The notes beneath the pieces were generated by a model that was given only the letters and a program-made list of their open reading frames with translations, searched no databases and had not been told where the DNA came from. From the NCBI GenBank assembly GCA_021785975.1, contig JAJYOE010000002.1, positions 1-62,152 of the forward strand: a stretch of 62,152 nt of DNA. The letters are read 5' to 3'. Of this stretch, positions 9,749-18,262 are shown in pieces; the stretch's first letter is position 1, and each line of letters begins with the position of its first letter. A program made the position numbers and the translations under genes. This DNA comes from Bacillota bacterium. GTDB taxonomy: Bacteria > Bacillota > Bacilli > Alicyclobacillales > SLC66.

Positions 9749-10855
9749 ATGGCGGATCATGTGAAAGTGGCTGGAGGACTAGTTTTTGAAAAAAGAGAAG
9801 ACGTGACGTACGTTTTGTTGCTGGAGGACCGCTTTGGTAAAGTGACGCTCCCAAAAGGGCACATGGAGGCAGGGGAAATCCTTGAAGAAACGGCGGTTCG
9901 TGAAGTGTACGAAGAGACGGGCATCGACACGCGCATTCTTTCTCCCATCGGCAAAGTGACCTATGCGTTTACGGAGTCAAAGAGAGGCGAATCCGGGATG
10001 AAGGACGCCTATTATTATTTGATGGAAAAAGTGGATGGCGAAATAAGTCCACAATGGGAAGAAGTGAAGGGCGCCAGCTTTGTACCTGCGGATCAGGTGA
10101 TAGCAGAGGTACGCTCGCGAGGTTATGACAATAATTTGTCCATTTTCCAGAATGGACTGACCATGATCCAGGAATTGAACAATGACTCTAATGATCTGGC
10201 AGACCTGATCGATCATACGCTATTAAAGCCTGAAGCGACGGAGGCTGATATCGAAAAGTTGTGCAAGGAAGCGGCAGCTTATCAATTTGCGAGCGTCTGC
10301 ATCAATCCCGTTCACGTCGAACTGGCAGCGGAAAGATTGTCGAATACGCCAGTCAAAGTATGTACGGTCATCGGCTTTCCCCTTGGAGCAAATGTCACCA
10401 CTGTCAAGGTGGCGGAAACAATTCGCGCCATTAATGATGGTGCGGAAGAAGTGGATATGGTGATTGCGGTCGGAAAACTTCGCGCGGGAGATCTCACCTA
10501 TGTTGAAAACGACATTCGCGCCGTGGTGGAAGCGGCAAGAGACAAGGCGATCGTCAAAGTCATTCTTGAAACAGGGCTCCTCAGTCCGGAAGAGCAGGTG
10601 GCAGGTGCCGAGTGTGCGCTACGCGCAGGGGCGCACTTTGTGAAAACATCAACAGGGTTTATTGCGGGTGGTGCCACGGAGGATGCCGTGGAACGACTTC
10701 GCAAGACGGTGGGGGATCGCCTTGGCGTCAAAGCATCTGGAGGCATTCGCACCCGCGAAGATGCGCTAGCCATGGTAAAGGCCGGTGCATCGAGGATCGG
10801 TGCAAGTGCCGGGCCGAAGCTGATGGCATCACAGCGCTTCCCCGGGTGGGATTAG
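9749..10855 (+). CDS. NUDIX hydrolase fused to deoxyribose-phosphate aldolase
   Basis: One uninterrupted 368-residue frame joins two enzymes. Residues 1-140 are a NUDIX hydrolase with the box G37-x5-E43-x7-R51E52-x2-E55E56-x-G58. Residues 148-360 are a DeoC aldolase with D236 (VDMVIAVG), the Schiff-base lysine K299 (VKTSTGF) and K328 (VKASGGIRT), so both halves look active. DeoC splits deoxyribose 5-phosphate into glyceraldehyde 3-phosphate and acetaldehyde. ATG 9749 has AAGGGGGC at 9733-9740. There is no credible start codon with a ribosome binding site at the junction, so separate translation of DeoC is unlikely. The stop codon overlaps that of the convergent transporter. Confidence 0.9.
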   Translation: MADHVKVAGGLVFEKREDVTYVLLLEDRFGKVTLPKGHMEAGEILEETAVREVYEETGIDTRILSPIGKVTYAFTESKRGESGMKDAYYYLMEKVDGEISPQWEEVKGASFVPADQVIAEVRSRGYDNNLSIFQNGLTMIQELNNDSNDLADLIDHTLLKPEATEADIEKLCKEAAAYQFASVCINPVHVELAAERLSNTPVKVCTVIGFPLGANVTTVKVAETIRAINDGAEEVDMVIAVGKLRAGDLTYVENDIRAVVEAARDKAIVKVILETGLLSPEEQVAGAECALRAGAHFVKTSTGFIAGGATEDAVERLRKTVGDRLGVKASGGIRTREDALAMVKAGASRIGASAGPKLMASQRFPGWD

Positions 10856-11817
10856 ATTTTGTCCGGGATTAGTCGCATCAATCCGCTTGCGATCTGCCTG
10901 GTAAATGGATAGGCGATCCACGAAGAAATGGCGTTAAAGAGAAAATGAGCAAGAAACACTTGGCGACCAGAATCGCTGGACAGGTGAAGGATGAGGTCGG
11001 TAAAAGGCGCGATAAAAATCATGAATAACATCGCGCCTGCCACGTTTAAAAGCACATGGGTGGCGGCGACCCTTTTGACGGCCCTGGAACCGCCGAGACT
11101 TGCTAGTATGGCGGTCATGCAGGTGCCGATATTGTTGCCAAACACGATCGCGATCGCGCCAAGGAGAGGCAGAGCACCGCTTTGCGTAAGGCTGAGCGTC
11201 AATGCAGTGCTGGCAGAACTGCTGCCAATCAGCGCTGTCACCAAAGCGCCTCCAAGCAACCCAAGCCATGGTTGGATTTGTGACGCGACGAGCCATCTGG
11301 TGATGAATTCGGATTTGGCAATGGGTTCTACTGCCGATGTCATAAGGTGGAAGCCGATAAATAGCACGCCAAATCCGGCGATACTAAGGGAGATGGCGCG
11401 AAGCCGTCTGGCGTGTTTGTAGTTTCGCGACAGGGTAAAGGCGCTGATGAGCAGGATGCTGCCAATCGCAAGTACATAGGGGCCGATTCGTTCGACATTG
11501 AGGGATAACAAACCTACCGTGAATGTGCTTCCGACATTCGTGCCAAGAATAATGGCAATAGTATCACTGAATTCGAGCACACCGGCGGAAACGAGGCCCA
11601 TCGAAATGATCGTCACTGCCGCACTGGACTGGGTGAACAGCGTTGCGGCGATGCCTACGGCTACTCCTCGTAGTGGCGTATTGACAAATTGTTGAATCCA
11701 CTGTTCCGCTTTGTGGGAAGCGAGGTTTGTCAGGCCATTTCGTAAGGTGAACAGTCCCAGAAGGAAGATGGCCAGTCCCATCGCAATGGTGAAAAATGTG
11801 TATACATACCAGGGCAA
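10852..11817 (-). CDS. Na+/phosphate cotransporter family protein (NptA/PNaS type)
   Basis: A 321-residue membrane protein with about eight hydrophobic helices and the two inverted Na/Pi-cotransporter repeats, each with the QSS-type signature: [19 protein letters not shown] and [18 protein letters not shown]. It lacks the C-terminal PhoU-like domain found in longer relatives. Probable Na+-coupled phosphate uptake or export at the plasma membrane. TTG start at 11817 with GGGGG 9 bases upstream on the minus strand. Convergent with the NUDIX-DeoC gene, sharing 4 bases at the stops. A second phosphate carrier (PiT type) is at 39.3-40.3 kb. Confidence 0.85.
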   Translation of the reverse strand: MPWYVYTFFTIAMGLAIFLLGLFTLRNGLTNLASHKAEQWIQQFVNTPLRGVAVGIAATLFTQSSAAVTIISMGLVSAGVLEFSDTIAIILGTNVGSTFTVGLLSLNVERIGPYVLAIGSILLISAFTLSRNYKHARRLRAISLSIAGFGVLFIGFHLMTSAVEPIAKSEFITRWLVASQIQPWLGLLGGALVTALIGSSSASTALTLSLTQSGALPLLGAIAIVFGNNIGTCMTAILASLGGSRAVKRVAATHVLLNVAGAMLFMIFIAPFTDLILHLSSDSGRQVFLAHFLFNAISSWIAYPFTRQIASGLMRLIPDKI

Positions 11818-11905
11818 TTACGGTGACCCCCATTCGCTGCATTCAATCATATGTATGCGGACGGGCTCACGAAATAGACGTTACATCGTGGGAGTGAACG
11901 GCTGG

Positions 11906-13174
11906 ATGAAGGAAGTATGGCTCATAAAAAGCAGGAAACGCAGAATTGAGCAGGGGCACCCTTGGGTGTTCAGAAATGAGATAGAGAAAACGACAGGCGA
12001 TCCGGCAACGGGCGACGTAGTGCATATCAAGAATCATCAGGGCCATTTTTTGGCGCAGGGTTACTATCATGAAGCGTCTCAAATCGCCGTGCGTGTGGCT
12101 ACCTATTCTGATAAAGATAAGGTCGACGACAGGTTTTTGCGTGAAAAAGTCAAGCAGGCCTGGCAGTACCGCAAACGGGTGCTGCGACACACAGCGTCTT
12201 GCAGGGCGATTTACGGGGAAGCGGATGGTTTGCCTGGACTGGTGGTCGACAAATATGAGCAGGTGGCCGTGGTGCAAATTTTGTCTGCAGCCATGGACAA
12301 GCGCAAAGAGGGAATCGTCAAGGCGCTAGTCGATGTGCTCGGCGTCAAGGTGGTCTATGAACGCAGCGATGCGTCGGTGCGGCAGTTGGAGGGGCTTGAG
12401 ACTTTCTCCGGGTGCATTTATGGAGACTGCCCTTCGTCCGTGCAAATCAAAGAAAACGGTCTGCCATTTGAAGTCAATCTCGTAGAGGGACAGAAAACCG
12501 GCCATTTTTTTGACCAAAGAGAGAACAGGGCTGCCATCTCGCCATTTGTTCGCTTTAGCACGGAAGAAAAGCCGCGACCGGATCAACACTATGATGAGCA
12601 AAAAGCGCATTCTGCTGTCGACAGTACGAGAGTCGGTGCCACAGTACTCGACTGTTTTTCGCACACCGGCGCGTTTGCCATGCACGCGCTCATGTATGGG
12701 GCTGCACATGTGACGCTTGTCGATGCGTCCGAAGTAGCACTAGCTCAGGCAAAAAAGAATGCGGAATTGAACGGATTCATGGAAAAGGCTAGTTTTGAAC
12801 TCGCGAATGCGTTTGACTACCTGCGTCAGGCGGAGCAGGAAAAACAACAATTTGATGTGGTCATTCTCGATCCGCCTGCCTTCGCCAAACACAAAAAAGC
12901 GGTGGATCAGGCGCTCAAAGGCTATAAGGAAATCAACCTGCGCGGATTGAAACTCGTGAAAGACGGCGGATTTTTAATCACCGCTTCCTGTTCATCGCAA
13001 GTCGCAAGGCAGGAATGGCTTGAAGTCATTCACGATGCAGCGGTGGATGCGCACAAGTTGCTTCGTATGGTAGAATATCGCAGTGCCGGGAAAGATCATC
13101 CTCAACTATTAGGAATGCCGGAAAATGACTATTTGAAGTTCGCCATCTTTGAAGTGAAGCCAAGAACTTATTAA
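11906..13174 (+). CDS. rlmI: RlmI-like class I SAM-dependent rRNA methyltransferase
   Basis: About 422 residues. An N-terminal PUA domain (RRIEQGHPWVFRNEIEK) is followed by an EEHEE region and a Rossmann methyltransferase with VLDCFSHTGAFAMHA (motif I) and VVILDPPAFAKHKKAV (DPPxF motif), typical of 23S rRNA m5C1962 methyltransferase RlmI. ATG 11906 follows GGGAGTGA. The open frame extends further upstream but without a better ribosome binding site. Odd feature: between FDQRENRAA and the SAM motif (about residues 212-244) is a charged insertion of roughly 30 residues that I do not expect from E. coli RlmI. Confidence 0.88.
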   Translation: MKEVWLIKSRKRRIEQGHPWVFRNEIEKTTGDPATGDVVHIKNHQGHFLAQGYYHEASQIAVRVATYSDKDKVDDRFLREKVKQAWQYRKRVLRHTASCRAIYGEADGLPGLVVDKYEQVAVVQILSAAMDKRKEGIVKALVDVLGVKVVYERSDASVRQLEGLETFSGCIYGDCPSSVQIKENGLPFEVNLVEGQKTGHFFDQRENRAAISPFVRFSTEEKPRPDQHYDEQKAHSAVDSTRVGATVLDCFSHTGAFAMHALMYGAAHVTLVDASEVALAQAKKNAELNGFMEKASFELANAFDYLRQAEQEKQQFDVVILDPPAFAKHKKAVDQALKGYKEINLRGLKLVKDGGFLITASCSSQVARQEWLEVIHDAAVDAHKLLRMVEYRSAGKDHPQLLGMPENDYLKFAIFEVKPRTY

Positions 13175-13249
13175 GAAAGCATAGTCGGCTGTTTTTTCCT
13201 ATGGTACAATTTGAACTGCAAGTGCAATTTGATCATAATTCAGGTTTAG

Positions 13250-14575
13250 GTGACGATGACAGAAAAAGTGTTGGCAATAAATGCAAGAGAATTTACAAAG
13301 TTACACCACTGGGTGGCAGGACTGCAATGGTTACTTTTTATGTTCGCCAATACAGTGGTGATTCCTATTTCCATTGGTAATGCCATGCATATGAGCGGCA
13401 CTGCGATCACTTCATCGATGCAACGGTCCTTTTTTTATACTGGTCTCGCATCGCTGCTGCAATTGCTGTTTGGTCATGAGTTGCCGATCATGGAAGGGCA
13501 GTCTGGCGTATGGTGGGGTGCGATTTTAGGGGTACTTGCCACTGCACAGGAAAGTGGGATGACTCCCCTTCAAGCGGGCGGAAGTCTGGAGACCGGGATT
13601 GTTATTTCTGGCTTCATCATTGTAGTGCTGGGCTGGTTTGGCATGGGCAATGTGCTGAAAAAATGGTTTACTCCTATCGCGTCCAGCGTGTTTCTCATGT
13701 TACTCGCCACCGAATTGATCTCCATCTTTATGAAAGGAATGCTTGGTCTAAGCAGTCAGACCGAGATTAATCTCCCTACTTCGCTGCTGTCCATCGCGTT
13801 GATCGCGTTGGTCATGGTGATCCAGATGTCACGCTTTCTGAAAATCCGCAACTATTCTATTTTACTTGGAATTGCGGCAGGTTGGGTGGTGTTTCGACTT
13901 GCCATAGAGCATGCGACAGGAATTGCCCCTGCGGGAGTTTCCAGCCTGTGGACGTTAGCACCATGGGGACCGTTTGGCACCGATTGGGGGATTATTCTGA
14001 CTGCTGTGGCGGCAGGTCTGATCAACGCGTCAAACACGGTGGCTACCCTAGAAAGTGCAAAGCCGATATTTCATGTGGAGACAACAAAAAAAATGTACCA
14101 AAAATCATTTCTGATTACGGGCATCAACACGATCATCTCCGGATTTTTGGGACTTGTGCCATATGCGCCATACACTTCTTCGTTGGGATTTTTGCGATCA
14201 ACTCAACTTTTCTCCAGAATTCCTTTTGCTATTGGTGCGATTCTGTTTATGGTACTAGGATTAGTTCCTTCCGTCGGCGCTTTTTTTGCGACGCTACCTG
14301 CCAGTGTCGGCGATGCAGTATTACTTGTTGCTTACTTGCAACTGTATGGTTCTGCGATGCAATATATTGAAGGAAAGACATTTGATCACCTTACGATTTT
14401 CCGATTGGCATTAACGGTGCTGATTGGACTCGGCATTTTCACGATCGCACCTGGCGCTTTTGTCACGTTGCCGGCAGCGGTGCGTCCGTTTTTGTCAAAT
14501 GGTCTTTTAGTCGGTGTGCTGATTGCTGTTATTTTTGAAAATACGATCAAATGGGATATGGTGAAACTGAAATAA
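13250..14575 (+). CDS. NCS2 family uracil/xanthine permease
   Basis: A 441-residue protein with about 12-14 hydrophobic segments. The NCS2 landmarks are the N-terminal QWLLFMFANTVVIPISIG, the central IMEGQSGVWWG and VAAGLINASNTVATLESAK. It should import a nucleobase (uracil, xanthine or a related purine) in symport with protons or Na+; substrate cannot be read from sequence. GTG 13250 or ATG 13256 are both possible. It is 17 bases upstream of def. Confidence 0.85.
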   Translation: MTMTEKVLAINAREFTKLHHWVAGLQWLLFMFANTVVIPISIGNAMHMSGTAITSSMQRSFFYTGLASLLQLLFGHELPIMEGQSGVWWGAILGVLATAQESGMTPLQAGGSLETGIVISGFIIVVLGWFGMGNVLKKWFTPIASSVFLMLLATELISIFMKGMLGLSSQTEINLPTSLLSIALIALVMVIQMSRFLKIRNYSILLGIAAGWVVFRLAIEHATGIAPAGVSSLWTLAPWGPFGTDWGIILTAVAAGLINASNTVATLESAKPIFHVETTKKMYQKSFLITGINTIISGFLGLVPYAPYTSSLGFLRSTQLFSRIPFAIGAILFMVLGLVPSVGAFFATLPASVGDAVLLVAYLQLYGSAMQYIEGKTFDHLTIFRLALTVLIGLGIFTIAPGAFVTLPAAVRPFLSNGLLVGVLIAVIFENTIKWDMVKLK

Positions 14576-14592
14576 GGAAAGGATGTTTTTAA

Positions 14593-15087
14593 GTGGCGAT
14601 TTATGAAATCTTAAAAGTTCCTCATCAAGCGCTGACCACTCCGGCGAAAGTGGTGGAAAAAATCACTCCAAACGTGTTGAAGGTACTCGACAATATGTAT
14701 GAAACCATGAAATTTGCTCAGGGCGTGGGACTTGCGGGACCTCAGGTGAATATATTGAAACGGTTGGCAGTGGTGGATGTGGAAGATGGCCAGGGCAGAT
14801 TGGACATGATCAATCCAGTGATTCTTGAGGGACGCGATATGGAACTGGGACCGGACGGATGCCTCTCGATCCCTGGTGTATATGGCGATACCAAGCGTTA
14901 CAAATGGATTCGCGTGCGAATGTTGACGCGCGATGGTGAAGTAGTGGAATTTGAGGAAACCGATTTTCGTGCCCGCGCGATCCAACATGAAATCGATCAT
15001 CTGGATGGCATCCTATTTACCACGAAAGCGGTTCGGTTGTACCGTGATGAAGTGCCGGTAGGTGCAACCAAAAAGCGAACACTCTGA
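14593..15087 (+). CDS. def: Peptide deformylase
   Basis: A 164-residue peptide deformylase removing the formyl group from nascent proteins. Motif 1 is GVGLAGPQ, motif 2 is DGCLSIPGV, and motif 3 is QHEIDHLDG with the metal-binding HEXXH. Motif 2 has Asp in place of the usual Glu of EGCLS; the metal-ligand Cys is kept. GTG start at 14593. It is not next to fmt here, so a second def elsewhere in the genome is possible. Confidence 0.93.
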   Translation: MAIYEILKVPHQALTTPAKVVEKITPNVLKVLDNMYETMKFAQGVGLAGPQVNILKRLAVVDVEDGQGRLDMINPVILEGRDMELGPDGCLSIPGVYGDTKRYKWIRVRMLTRDGEVVEFEETDFRARAIQHEIDHLDGILFTTKAVRLYRDEVPVGATKKRTL

Positions 15088-15146
15088 TCGCTGGGAAAGG
15101 TTTACTTATTGTGATAGAGTGATAGGCGGAGTCGGGAGGCATGGAG

Positions 15147-15911
15147 GTGCGCCGGATTAACAAAGATTTATTTAATCAAAAAGACCGGCCTTTTGAATTA
15201 AAACCCATTCCAGTCATTATTGGCATGCTGTTGTTGCTGCTGGTAGTTTGGGCTTATTTCCACTATCGGCATACATTTTCCATCCATCACATTTTAGCGG
15301 TAATTCAGGGCTCTGGAGGACTGGGTATCGGCATCGCCATTGCGTTAATGGCGTTTTTGTGCATCATTCCTGTTCCTTCGGAAGCGCTGATTTTTGTCTA
15401 TATGGGGATCTACGGCGTAGGCTGGGGATTATTTTACTCCTGGATCGGTGCGATTATCGGTGCGGTGGTGGCCATGTACCTCACGAGGTTTTTTGGACAA
15501 CCTCTCGTTAGGCGATTCCTGCCTGAAGAGCGTCAGTCCCAGGTCAATGAATGGGTAGCCAGGCGTGGAACACTTGGACTTTTTGCGCTTCGTTTTGCCC
15601 CTTTCGTGCCGTATCATGCACTGAACTATGTGGCGGGTCTGCTCGAAGTCAAATTATGGCCGTTTGTTTGGACGACAGCGCTTGGGATCATCCCATTTGA
15701 TCTGGCAATGGGCGGACTGTTTTTTGGGATCAGCAAAGGGCTGGTCGTTTGGCTTGCGTTTGGGCTTTTTGCCATTGCTGCATTGGTGGTTCTGGGTATC
15801 ATCTTCCGGAAAAAGTGGTTTGGCGCTATTTTTGCTAGTACTCCGGAAGACGGGAATACGGCCGGAGTGGCCATTGAGGACAAAAAATCGCCGGCATTAC
15901 GCCGCGACTAA
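15147..15911 (+). CDS. TVP38/TMEM64 (VTT/DedA superfamily) membrane protein
   Basis: About 254 residues with five or six hydrophobic segments, beginning near residue 25. The VTT-domain signature appears as IGAIIGAVVAMYLTRFFGQPLVRR and RFAPFVPYHALNYVAGL. Proteins of this fold are linked to lipid scrambling or transport across the membrane. I prefer GTG 15147, because GGGAGG (15134-15139) is then 7 bases upstream; ATG 15141 would be 1 base from it. Confidence 0.82.
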   Translation: MRRINKDLFNQKDRPFELKPIPVIIGMLLLLLVVWAYFHYRHTFSIHHILAVIQGSGGLGIGIAIALMAFLCIIPVPSEALIFVYMGIYGVGWGLFYSWIGAIIGAVVAMYLTRFFGQPLVRRFLPEERQSQVNEWVARRGTLGLFALRFAPFVPYHALNYVAGLLEVKLWPFVWTTALGIIPFDLAMGGLFFGISKGLVVWLAFGLFAIAALVVLGIIFRKKWFGAIFASTPEDGNTAGVAIEDKKSPALRRD

Positions 15912-15935
15912 TCAGTGAAATTGATGGCTTACATT

Positions 15936-15962
15936 TAATTTTTAGTGATTAATTTTTAGTGA
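15936..15962. repeat. Short tandem duplication, 14-bp period
   Basis: TAATTTTTAGTGA occurs at 15936-15948 and again at 15950-15962, one base apart, giving a 14-bp period. The second copy carries the last codons of the minus-strand proline-rich gene and the first lies just beyond its stop. Probably a replication-slippage duplication. Confidence 0.8.
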
Positions 15963-16296
15963 AAAAGCTCCTCACGATTTCTTGCCACTGCATCGCTTTT
16001 TGCACATTTTCGGGCGTCACGTACTTGAGTGCTTTTTTTACCGGTTCGACAGGTAACGGAGCAGTCATCATGGGAGGCGATGGTGGCACTCTGTGCACGG
16101 GTTGCCGCGTATGCGTCCTTGTTGATGCGGTGGATGTTGCGCTTCGTGGCATCGGCGCTGAGGAGTGTTGCTCTTTATTGACGTTCACTCTTCGCTTCAC
16201 GCCGTTTTGTACCAGTTTACTCAGCGATTGAGTGGATTGGTGATTGATAATATCGAGTGCAAGCGTGCTTGCCTTTAGTAATGTTTTGATTTGCAT
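15949..16296 (-). CDS. Hypothetical proline-rich small protein
   Basis: A 115-residue protein of unknown family. Residues 1-40 are helical and mildly amphipathic (KTLLKASTLALDIINHQ), residues 45-85 are low-complexity and rich in Ser, Thr, Pro and Arg (including PVHRVPPSPPM), and the last 30 residues form another probable helix ending MQWQEIVRSFF. No membrane segment or signal peptide. It is supported as a gene by GGAAGG 7 bases before the ATG and a promoter-like TTGAAT-N18-TATTAG at 16322-16351. The composition would fit a spore or structural protein, but this is only a guess. Confidence 0.6.
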   Translation of the reverse strand: MQIKTLLKASTLALDIINHQSTQSLSKLVQNGVKRRVNVNKEQHSSAPMPRSATSTASTRTHTRQPVHRVPPSPPMMTAPLPVEPVKKALKYVTPENVQKAMQWQEIVRSFFTKN

Positions 16297-16321
16297 AACG
16301 CATCCTTCCCATCTTTTCTAT

Positions 16322-16351
16322 CTAATACATAGCCTATTCATTAGGATTCAA
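16322..16351 (-). promoter_or_regulatory. Putative promoter of the proline-rich protein gene
   Basis: On the minus strand, TTGAAT (16351-16346), an 18-base spacer and TATTAG (16327-16322). It lies 26 bases upstream of the start codon. The -10 box is imperfect. Confidence 0.45.
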
Positions 16352-16453
16352 ACAGCAACGGACAAACGTGGAGCGTTCGTTGTCATCCTCAACTCGCGAT
16401 GGGGTTGGTTTTTCGATATACTGTTTGTGCGGCTCTGCCCTGGAGGTGATCAA

Positions 16454-17383
16454 ATGAAGGCAGTGGTGACTGGAGGCACTGGATTTATCGGGTCTCACAT
16501 TGTCGATTTATTGCATCAAAGTGAATATGAAGTAGCAGTGATTGACATCCAACCACCAGGCGCTTATTGGGAAGTACCTGCAGGCGTTATGGTGGAAAAG
16601 ATGGATGTGGCAACGCCGGAATGCGAGGAGTTTATTGCGTCGTATCATCCCGACGTGGTTTTTCATCTGGCTGCCCGCGCTTCCGTGACAGATTCGATAC
16701 ATAATCCGCATGAAGATGCGAGAACGACCATCGATGGCATGCTTCGCGTGCTCGAAGGCGCGCGTAAAGGAAAAACAAAAAAAGTCGTTTTTTCCTCTAC
16801 AGCAGCAGTGTACGGGAATCCGAGTGTGGCGATCCCCATCAGTGAAAGTACAACGGCAGATCCCATCTCCCCTTATGGGGCGTCAAAATTGGCTGCAGAG
16901 TATTATTTACGCGTGTATAGGGATTTGTATCAGGTCGACTACTCTATTTTGCGTTACGCAAATGTGTACGGTCCTCGCCAGGGAATATCGGGAGAGGGCG
17001 GCGTTATCGCCATTTTTTCCAAGGCAGCGATAGAAGGTCGCACGCTTCGGCTTTTTGGCGATGGCGGGCACACGAGGGATTATATTTATGTTCGGGATGT
17101 GGCGAGGGCGAATCTGTTGGCGGCGGAAAAAACCGGCAGCTTTGTCCTGAACATCAGCACGGGTTCAGAAACGAGCAATCGTGAGTTGATCGAGTACATA
17201 CAAGAGGTGGCTGGTCATACGTTGGAGGTCAGTCAGGAAGCAGAACGTCCCGGCGATATTAGACGCAGCGCACTGGCACCAGGGAGCGCGCTTTATGGAA
17301 TTGGCTTCAGAGCGGATACCGCAATCCGTGCAGGACTCGAAGAGACTTATCGGTGGATGAAAGATTGGGTCGCGCATGTCTAA
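16454..17383 (+). CDS. NAD-dependent epimerase (UDP-glucose 4-epimerase-like, extended SDR)
   Basis: A 309-residue extended short-chain dehydrogenase/reductase. Residues 5-13 hold the NAD-binding TGGTGFIGS, then VFHLAARASV, a catalytic Ser in FSSTAAVYG, and YxxxK in SPYGASKLAAE. RYANVYGPRQ and the RDYIYVRDVA motif are typical of UDP-sugar 4-epimerases. It probably interconverts UDP-hexoses for surface polysaccharide. ATG 16454 follows GGAGGTGAT by 4 bases; the open frame extends upstream but this is clearly the start. No other sugar genes are nearby. Confidence 0.85.
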   Translation: MKAVVTGGTGFIGSHIVDLLHQSEYEVAVIDIQPPGAYWEVPAGVMVEKMDVATPECEEFIASYHPDVVFHLAARASVTDSIHNPHEDARTTIDGMLRVLEGARKGKTKKVVFSSTAAVYGNPSVAIPISESTTADPISPYGASKLAAEYYLRVYRDLYQVDYSILRYANVYGPRQGISGEGGVIAIFSKAAIEGRTLRLFGDGGHTRDYIYVRDVARANLLAAEKTGSFVLNISTGSETSNRELIEYIQEVAGHTLEVSQEAERPGDIRRSALAPGSALYGIGFRADTAIRAGLEETYRWMKDWVAHV

Positions 17384-17401
17384 CTGTCGCATTCGCAAAA
17401 G

Positions 17402-17431
17402 TTGACAGTCATTGCATGACTGAACTATAAT
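17402..17431 (+). promoter_or_regulatory. Consensus sigma-A promoter of rpsU-yqeY with operator-like repeat
   Basis: TTGACA (17402-17407) and TATAAT (17426-17431) match the consensus perfectly with an 18-base spacer. A perfect inverted repeat, CAGTCAT, TGC, ATGACTG (17406-17422), fills most of the spacer. The strong boxes suit a ribosomal protein gene; the repeat looks like a repressor site. Confidence 0.85.
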
Positions 17432-17441
17432 CTTGTTTGAT

Positions 17442-17500
17442 ACGCAATTCTATTGCGTTGCAGGTGGGATTCCTCCTGTATCGTCGGCGGAGGGAGGGAA
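17442..17500 (+). promoter_or_regulatory. Structured rpsU leader with competing hairpins
   Basis: A hairpin ACGCAA / TTGCGT (17442-17458) is followed by CAGGTGG, GATT, CCTCCTG (17461-17478). The CCTCC of the second stem (17472-17476) can instead pair with the Shine-Dalgarno GGAGG (17489-17493). The two pairings exclude each other, so the leader could switch rpsU translation. The role is inferred. Confidence 0.5.
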
Positions 17501-17506
17501 AATAAC

Positions 17507-17683
17507 ATGTCAGAGATCAAAGTTCGCAAGAATGAATCCCTGGATTCTGCGCTGCGTCGATTTAAGCGCGCAACCGCAAAGGACGGCATCCTCGCCGAGG
17601 TGAAAAAACGTAGACAGTATGACAAACCTAGCGTGGCTCGCAAGAAGAAATCTGAAGCTGCCCGCAAACGGAAAAAATACTAA
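17507..17683 (+). CDS. rpsU: 30S ribosomal protein S21
   Basis: A 58-residue basic protein starting [20 protein letters not shown] and ending in a lysine/arginine-rich tail, matching bS21. It joins the 30S platform near the anti-Shine-Dalgarno end of 16S rRNA. ATG 17507 has GGAGGGAGG upstream; an upstream in-frame extension lies within the leader and is rejected. It begins the rpsU-yqeY-yqfC-yqfD-phoH-yqfF order conserved in Bacilli. Confidence 0.97.
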   Translation: MSEIKVRKNESLDSALRRFKRATAKDGILAEVKKRRQYDKPSVARKKKSEAARKRKKY

Positions 17684-17710
17684 AGCATGATAGAAAAGGG
17701 TGACGACCGC

Positions 17711-18160
17711 GTGGCTTTGGCGGATCGCTTGGCTGAAGATCTGAAGCAGGCGATGAGAGACAAGGACAAGGTGCGTTTATCAGTGTTGAGGCTTGTTAAG
17801 GCAGCGATCAGAAATGCCGAAATTGACAGGCGAGTTACACTGCAGGAAGAGGAAATCATCGGCGTCTTGCGCAAAGAGGTCAAGCAGCGGAAAGAATCGC
17901 TACTTGCCATAGAAGGCGCAGGCCGCGATGATCTTGTCGCTGAATTGCACGGGGAAATTAAAATTCTTGAAGAGTATTTGCCTCAGTCACTGACTGATGA
18001 ACAAGTTCAGGCGATTGTCCGGGACGCTGTTCAGGAAGTGGGAGCAAAATCTAAGGCAGATATGGGAAAAGTAATGCCCGTTGTCATGAAAAAAATTGCC
18101 GGACAGGCCGAGGGCCGCACCGTCAATCGCATTGTTCAGGAAGTGTTGTCAAATTTATAG
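17711..18160 (+). CDS. yqeY: GatB/YqeY family protein
   Basis: About 149 residues, matching the YqeY family: LADRLAEDLKQAMRDKDKVRLSVLRLVKAAIRNAEID at the N-terminus and the tail domain shared with GatB (GRTVNRIVQEVL). The fold binds tRNA in GatB, but the role of YqeY alone is not established. GTG 17711 is favoured because AAGGGTGA is 7 bases upstream and the protein then aligns with relatives; ATG 17687 would add eight unusual residues. Co-transcribed with rpsU; a terminator follows. Confidence 0.93.
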   Translation: MALADRLAEDLKQAMRDKDKVRLSVLRLVKAAIRNAEIDRRVTLQEEEIIGVLRKEVKQRKESLLAIEGAGRDDLVAELHGEIKILEEYLPQSLTDEQVQAIVRDAVQEVGAKSKADMGKVMPVVMKKIAGQAEGRTVNRIVQEVLSNL

Positions 18161-18181
18161 TATCTTTGAAAATAACCAGGA

Positions 18182-18213
18182 AAAGCGACTCGTGATTACG
18201 GGTCGCTTTTTTG
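18182..18213 (+). terminator. Terminator after rpsU-yqeY
   Basis: AAAGCGAC (18182-18189) pairs with GTCGCTTT (18202-18209), with additional inner pairs around a short loop, and runs into TTTTTT. A canonical intrinsic terminator 22 bases after yqeY. Confidence 0.88.
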
Positions 18214-18262
18214 TTGTGTATAAGTGAATGTCGCTGTGCATACATGTTTCTAAGGAGGGGGA

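Noticed and set aside
10170-10200. Separate deoC start inside the NUDIX-DeoC frame
   Set aside because: The only in-frame candidate, a TTG near the junction, lies directly on the CAGGAA that would have to be its ribosome site.
15949-16296. Plus-strand frame opposite the proline-rich protein gene as the real gene
   Set aside because: The plus-strand frame has no ribosome binding site or promoter and is cysteine-rich in an irregular way, while the minus-strand frame has both signals.
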